Shown here in pieces: positions 8,317 to 11,424 of a stretch of DNA of 11,424 bases (the first letter of the stretch is position 1; each line of letters begins with the position of its first letter). The notes under the pieces are model-generated. The model did no database searches and was not told where the DNA came from. It saw only the letters and a program-made list of their open reading frames with translations. The stretch is taken from NCBI GenBank assembly GCA_018694455.1, contig JABHNP010000099.1, forward strand, positions 1 through 11,424. The letters are read 5' to 3'. Source of the DNA: Planctomycetaceae bacterium. Lineage in GTDB: Bacteria; Planctomycetota; Planctomycetia; Pirellulales; UBA1268. A program made the position numbers and the translations under genes.

Positions 8317-8332
8317 TGTTTCATGTGAAACA
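8317..8332. promoter_or_regulatory. parS-like ParB-binding site, one base off consensus
   Basis: TGTTTCATGTGAAACA matches the conserved bacterial parS palindrome TGTTTCACGTGAAACA at 15 of 16 positions; the change is in the central CG step (C to T). It lies just after the ahcY terminator and about 0.9 kb before the two sites next to parA. Binding may be weaker than at a perfect site. Confidence 0.7.
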
Positions 8333-8402
8333 CTTCCTGATTTCACTATCGCGACAGGTGCATATCTGTGCCAATGGATTTCTGTGTCAGGGGAGCTCTG
8401 GA

Positions 8403-8470
8403 ACCGCTTGATGCCCTTGCTACTCGAAGCACGCCGGTACAAGAGATGCATCTCAAGCGGTACGGTTTTT
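8403..8470 (+). terminator. Long hairpin with T run, possible terminator of an unannotated transcript
   Basis: ACCGCTTGA (8403-8411) pairs perfectly with TCAAGCGGT (8453-8461). TGC/GCA and CTTG/CAAG extend the stem inwards with small bulges, and five T follow at 8466-8470 after a 4-base gap. It lies downstream of an already strong terminator and no gene on the plus strand ends here, so it may end a small RNA or be a decayed element. The role is not established. Confidence 0.4.
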
Positions 8471-8494
8471 CAACCCAGTAGAGGTCGGGCAACC

Positions 8495-9195
8495 TTATTC
8501 CTTGGTTAGTGCTATCCGTCGAGCAAATTGATCGGGTACCGTCGTTGATTTATTTTGTAACGAACTTCTGGTGACCAATACACCATTCACATGACCACTT
8601 TTACCTAGATTCCAAAACCACTGCATGGCCCAATAACGTAGCTGGCGTGCAAACGAAGTCTTGCTCAGAAACTCGATTGCCGTGTATTCACATGCGAACA
8701 GCAATGGGAGAGTGGGTATAATTGCATAGCTGATGGGCAAGCAACTGTTTCTATTCCTTGCTGTTTCCCCAGCACAAAAATTTCTGTCTGAGCGATACTT
8801 AACTTTCTACCCACACCCCAACTTCCCCAGTTGATGCTTCCAATCAGCAAGCACTTCTCATTGGAATAAAACCGCCCGTAAGCCACCTACTCATTCCCTA
8901 TCTTCCCAATTCTTATGACGACCACTTTCAACGCCGGCTTCAAGAAAGGGCTCCGTGTAGTTACAGATACTTTGTCAAAAGCGTGTCTTATACCCATGGA
9001 TCGGGAAGAAACAATTTGTACTAAGGATCAGGTAGCACCCCTCAACTAGCGATACTTCGATATCGTGACTCTCTAAGAAATTGTGGATATGACAGCAGCT
9101 GGTGAACGTACCTTCGGCTGCATCTCGTACGATTAGCTTGCAATATCCCACAAATAATACTGGGGTTGAGTTGCCGGCGTCATAGGCCAATTACC
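8495..9195 (-). pseudogene. Decayed cardiolipin synthase / phospholipase D gene, C-terminal half
   Basis: On the minus strand, pieces of a cardiolipin synthase can be followed in the right order but in different frames and across stops. The first is GNSTPVLFVGYCKLI...SHDIEVSL (about 9165-9045), resembling the segment before and through 'RGVEVRLL'. Next comes YTEPFLEAGVE (about 8960-8928), which fits 'SYYEPLLEAGV'. Then NEKCLLIGSINWGS (about 8862-8821) fits the second HKD motif block 'HxKxxxxDxxxxIGSxN'. Last is EFLSKTSFARQLRYW (about 8672-8628), which fits the basic C-terminal tail. At least two frame changes and several stops separate them, and the HKD histidine and lysine are not preserved. 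The N-terminal half with the first HKD motif is absent; sequence resembling the gene stops just before the parS pair. Identification rests on recalled family motifs; boundaries are approximate. Confidence 0.6.
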
Positions 9196-9228
9196 ATTCT
9201 GGTTTTCAGATCTTCCTACGCGAAAGGT

Positions 9229-9244
9229 TGTTTCACGTGAAACA
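9229..9244. promoter_or_regulatory. parS site, perfect consensus
   Basis: TGTTTCACGTGAAACA is an exact match to the parS palindrome bound by chromosomal ParB (Spo0J). It lies 145 bases upstream of the chosen parA start and 47 bases from the next copy, centre to centre. ParB loads here and spreads along DNA with CTP to build the partition complex. Confidence 0.96.
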
Positions 9245-9275
9245 GGTAAAACTAGTAGTCTGCGCAAAGTTGTTC

Positions 9276-9291
9276 GGTTTCACGTGAAACA
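9276..9291. promoter_or_regulatory. parS site, core intact
   Basis: GGTTTCACGTGAAACA carries the intact 14-base palindrome GTTTCACGTGAAAC; only the first outer base differs from consensus. It lies 98 bases before the parA start, so ParB bound here could also repress parAB. Confidence 0.93.
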
Positions 9292-9389
9292 CCGCCCACC
9301 AGAGTCCGATGGTGACGACCCCACCGGTTCGTGCCGATACACCGAGAGCACGAGTTGTGCGTCACGAAATCATTTATAGGAATACGCGG

Positions 9390-10136
9390 ATGGGTCGGAT
9401 TGTGTGTGTTGCAAATCAAAAAGGTGGCGTTGGGAAGACAACGACCGCTTCGAACGTCGCAGCAGGTCTTGCTAAATCTGGCAGGCACACACTGTTGGTT
9501 GACCTTGATCCCCAATGCAATGCAACTACTGGTCTTGGTGGTAAACCTGCTGAAACACATCCGCTGGTATCGGAAAGCGCGCTGAGCGACACAATCATGA
9601 GCACTGCTGTCACAAACCTTTCATTGCTTCCTGGTAGTCGAAGCGTCCGGGATGTTGAGCGATTAGCCGAGCAGGCTCGAAATGGTTCGATGGTTCTTTC
9701 GAATCATCTTTCATGCGGGCTCAACGCGTGGGACTACTGCCTTATTGACTGCCCCCCCTCGCTGGGGGATCTCACCCGCACGGCACTTGCTGGTTCAACC
9801 GAAGTACTCATGCCAATTCAATGTGAATACTTTGCACTCGAAGGTCTAACGCAGATGATCGAAGTGATTCGAGATGTCATGGCTGAGCAGCCTGGCCGAC
9901 TTTCTTTTAGTGGCATTGTGCTGACGATGCATGACGCCGACCTCGAACTTACAACAGAGGTTGAGCAAGAGGTTCGAGATTTTTTTGGAGAAATTGTTTT
10001 CGACACGGTCATCCCAAGGGACGTCGCAGTGTCGGAGGCACCGAGTCACGCCTTGAGCGTGCTCGACTACGCACCACGCTCTTTGGGAGCACGGGCGTAT
10101 ACAGAATTGTGCATGGAGGTACGCGACTGTGAATAA
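9390..10136 (+). CDS. parA: Chromosome-partitioning ATPase ParA (Soj)
   Basis: ParA binds DNA non-specifically as an ATP dimer and is released by ParB-stimulated hydrolysis, which pulls parS-ParB complexes along the nucleoid. The 248-residue product has the deviant Walker A KGGVGKTT (11-18) with signature Lys11 and Lys16, VDLDPQCNATTGLG (37-50) with the likely catalytic Asp40, and LIDCPPSLGDLT (118-129). It has no N-terminal helix-turn-helix, as in chromosomal Soj rather than plasmid P1-type ParA. The ATG at 9390 is chosen because MGRIVCVANQKGG is the family start and TAGGAA (9377-9382) lies before it; an in-frame ATG at 9309 would add 27 unlike residues and has no ribosome site. The parA stop overlaps the parB start by 8 bases, so the two are translationally coupled. 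Confidence 0.96.
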   Translation: MGRIVCVANQKGGVGKTTTASNVAAGLAKSGRHTLLVDLDPQCNATTGLGGKPAETHPLVSESALSDTIMSTAVTNLSLLPGSRSVRDVERLAEQARNGSMVLSNHLSCGLNAWDYCLIDCPPSLGDLTRTALAGSTEVLMPIQCEYFALEGLTQMIEVIRDVMAEQPGRLSFSGIVLTMHDADLELTTEVEQEVRDFFGEIVFDTVIPRDVAVSEAPSHALSVLDYAPRSLGARAYTELCMEVRDCE

Positions 10137-11175
10137 AGAACGACGGCTTGGACGAGGTCTGGAAGCACTGCTCGGCAGGGCTGGAATGGATCAGTCAATA
10201 CCACCAACTGACGGAACTGGAGCACTTGCGACTCAGCCAGAAAACTCTGATCGTACACGATCAGCTGCTGCACAACTCATCCTGCATAAAGCTGAGGATC
10301 TCGAGCAGGCTGCTGCCGGAGTACCTGCCAGTGAAATTTCAGTCGCTGCGATTGATCCAAATCCATGGCAGCCACGTAGTGAAATGTCAGCCGACGACCT
10401 TGTTGAATTAGCAAACAGTCTTAAAGAGCATGGGCTTGTTCAACCAATTGTTGTACGTTCGAAAAATGATCGTTTTCAATTAATTGCTGGGCAACGACGC
10501 CTCGCAGCAGCGCGTCGATTGGGCTGGGAAAATGTTCCGGTGCGTCTGCTCGAAGTTGACGATCGGCAAATGTCTGAGATTGCAATTGTAGAGAATCTCC
10601 AGCGTCGTGATCTTGATCCTCTCGAGAAGGCAACAAGCTTCAAGCAATACCTTTCAACATGGGGCGGCACTCAAGAAGAACTTGCAAAAAGACTGTCAGT
10701 TGATCGCTCAACTGTCGCCAACTTAATTCGCTTACTCGAATTACCGGAGGTTGTTCAGCAAAAACTTCGTGGCAGCAAAATTTCAATGGGGCATGCTAGG
10801 GCCCTTCTACCACTAGGAGATGAGCATGAACAAATAACGCTTGCCGAAAAAGTTGTTGCCCAAGGACTTTCTGTTCGTGCCGTTGAAGGTGAAGTTCAAG
10901 AAATACTTCGTGCTGATGAAGCTGAAGACCTATCTACGTCTACGACTTCTTCCGTTACTAACACGCAAGTAGTTGGTTCATCAATACCGAAAAGAAAACC
11001 TGGGCGTCCAGCTTCACGGCGATCAAGCCAGATTGTCTCACTTGAAAATGAGCTGCGAAGGGCTGTTGGCACAAAAGTTGTGATTCATGCCAATAGTAAA
11101 GGGATAGGTAGAATTGTCATCCCGTTTGGTAGTCCAGAGGAATTCGAACGGCTGCTGGCCTTCCTCACAGGCTGA
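10129..11175 (+). CDS. parB: Chromosome-partitioning protein ParB (Spo0J), parS-binding CTPase
   Basis: ParB recognises parS and uses CTP to clamp onto and slide along DNA, and it stimulates ParA. The 348-residue product begins with LGRGLEALLGR (7-17), the short motif that contacts ParA. The CTP-binding domain spans about 68-160, with NPWQPR (78-83), HGLVQPIVVR (101-110), GQRR (121-124) and ENLQRRDLDPLE (155-166). The parS-reading helix-turn-helix is about 180-201 (TQEELAKRLSVDRSTVANLI). The C-terminal dimerisation domain is about 301-346. Box II reads GQRR where most ParB proteins have GERR. The linker before the C-terminal domain carries a basic KRKPGRPASRR (287-297) resembling an AT-hook. 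GTG at 10129 is the start; GGAGG (10115-10119) lies nine bases before it, inside parA. Confidence 0.96.
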   Translation: MNKERRLGRGLEALLGRAGMDQSIPPTDGTGALATQPENSDRTRSAAAQLILHKAEDLEQAAAGVPASEISVAAIDPNPWQPRSEMSADDLVELANSLKEHGLVQPIVVRSKNDRFQLIAGQRRLAAARRLGWENVPVRLLEVDDRQMSEIAIVENLQRRDLDPLEKATSFKQYLSTWGGTQEELAKRLSVDRSTVANLIRLLELPEVVQQKLRGSKISMGHARALLPLGDEHEQITLAEKVVAQGLSVRAVEGEVQEILRADEAEDLSTSTTSSVTNTQVVGSSIPKRKPGRPASRRSSQIVSLENELRRAVGTKVVIHANSKGIGRIVIPFGSPEEFERLLAFLTG

Positions 11176-11232
11176 AAACGTGGCTTGTTTCCGGGTTTTC
11201 TCTTTACTACTCTGCCTTTTGCAAGTCTTAGC

Positions 11233-11238
11233 TATACT
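11233..11238 (+). promoter_or_regulatory. Possible -10 element for the tRNA-Pro gene
   Basis: TATACT is a good -10 hexamer and sits 40 bases before the tRNA 5' end. No matching -35 lies 16-18 bases upstream; TTGCAA at 11219-11224 is too close. Weak support. Confidence 0.3.
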
Positions 11239-11278
11239 TTCTGAGGCTGCTAAAACGGTTTTCGTAAGAAGCCACATT

Positions 11279-11319
11279 CGGGGCGTAGCTCAGCCTGGTA
11301 GAGCGCTTGGTTTGGGACC
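11279..11319 (+). tRNA. tRNA-Pro (anticodon TGG), 5' half only; interrupted or pseudogene
   Basis: Bases 11279-11285 (CGGGGCG) form the 5' acceptor strand. TA follows, then the D arm GCTC-AGCCTGGTA-GAGC (11288-11304), G26, the anticodon stem CTTGG (11306-11310) and the loop TTTGGGA (11311-11317) with anticodon TGG at 11313-11315. The next bases should be CCAAG; only CC is present and the sequence then reads TAAAACAAG. No T arm and no 3' acceptor strand CGCCCCG appear in the 105 bases left. Either an intron or insertion interrupts the gene and the 3' half lies beyond the window, or this is a broken copy. Confidence 0.65.
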
Positions 11320-11424
11320 TAAAACAAGTTTCAAACCGATAGATTGCACTGAATGAAGAATACCGCATAAATATAGATACCAGTCGTGTGTTGCGACTGT
11401 GCCGTTAGGAAATTTGGTCAACGG

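Noticed and set aside
7594..8451. 285-codon open frame on the minus strand opposite ahcY
   Set aside because: It is antisense to the clearly coding ahcY 3' part, has no ribosome site or family resemblance, and reads through the ahcY terminator.
9309..9389. Longer parA start at the ATG at 9309
   Set aside because: The extra 27 residues look unlike ParA, there is no ribosome site, and the family begins at the ATG at 9390.
8294..9390. Chromosome replication origin near parABS
   Set aside because: parABS often lies near oriC, but I see no cluster of DnaA boxes; only one near match (TTGTGGATAT around 9081-9090) inside the decayed gene, and no dnaA, dnaN, gidAB or rpmH.
11174..11205. Terminator after parB
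   Set aside because: GAAAAC/GTTTTC can pair around a 15-base loop, but the stem is weak, overlaps the stop codon and lacks a proper T run.
11341..11380. Fragment of 16S rRNA (ATACCGCATAA)
   Set aside because: An 11-base match to a conserved 16S stretch, but the surrounding bases do not match 16S.
1..11424. CRISPR array, insertion sequence, prophage or defence system
   Set aside because: No regularly spaced repeats, no transposase or integrase, no terminal inverted repeats, and all intact genes belong to housekeeping or core families.

Overview
The window fits the chromosome of a bacterium of moderate GC, most likely a planctomycete. The clearest clue is the partial gene at the left edge: a secreted protein with a CxxCH heme motif followed by a GEMPP motif, as seen at the N-terminus of the large planctomycete DUF1587/DUF1592 cytochrome-type proteins. 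The other genes (acetyl-CoA synthetase, phosphofructokinase, a GspA/ExeA-type ATPase, TrpF, S-adenosylhomocysteinase, ParA, ParB) are widespread families scattered without large functional operons, which also suits that phylum. The taxonomic call is inference from gene content; no rRNA gene is present.

Layout. Bases 1-5731 are read on the minus strand: the cytochrome-like fragment, acsA, a 6-phosphofructokinase gene 44 bases upstream of acsA (probably one transcript, pfk then acsA), and a 592-residue AAA+ ATPase with a long acidic tail. A 240-base divergent gap follows. From 5972 on, genes are read on the plus strand: trpF, ahcY with a strong intrinsic terminator, a stretch of about 1.1 kb without an intact gene, then parA and parB overlapping by 8 bases, and the 5' half of a tRNA-Pro gene at the right edge.

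The gene-poor stretch (8233-9389) is the most eventful part. It holds three ParB-binding (parS) palindromes: one perfect, one with a single flank change, and one with a core change about 0.9 kb away. It also holds the frameshifted C-terminal half of a cardiolipin synthase/phospholipase D gene on the minus strand, and a long hairpin followed by a T run. With parA and parB this makes a complete chromosome-partition (parABS) locus; ParB would load at parS and ParA would move the loaded complex.

Points worth checking are the tRNA-Pro gene whose sequence stops matching a tRNA inside the anticodon stem, a ParB whose CTP-binding box reads GQRR instead of the usual GERR, a phosphofructokinase with a mixed ATP/PPi signature, and the broken cardiolipin synthase lying against parS. 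I did not find a clearly new multi-gene system.
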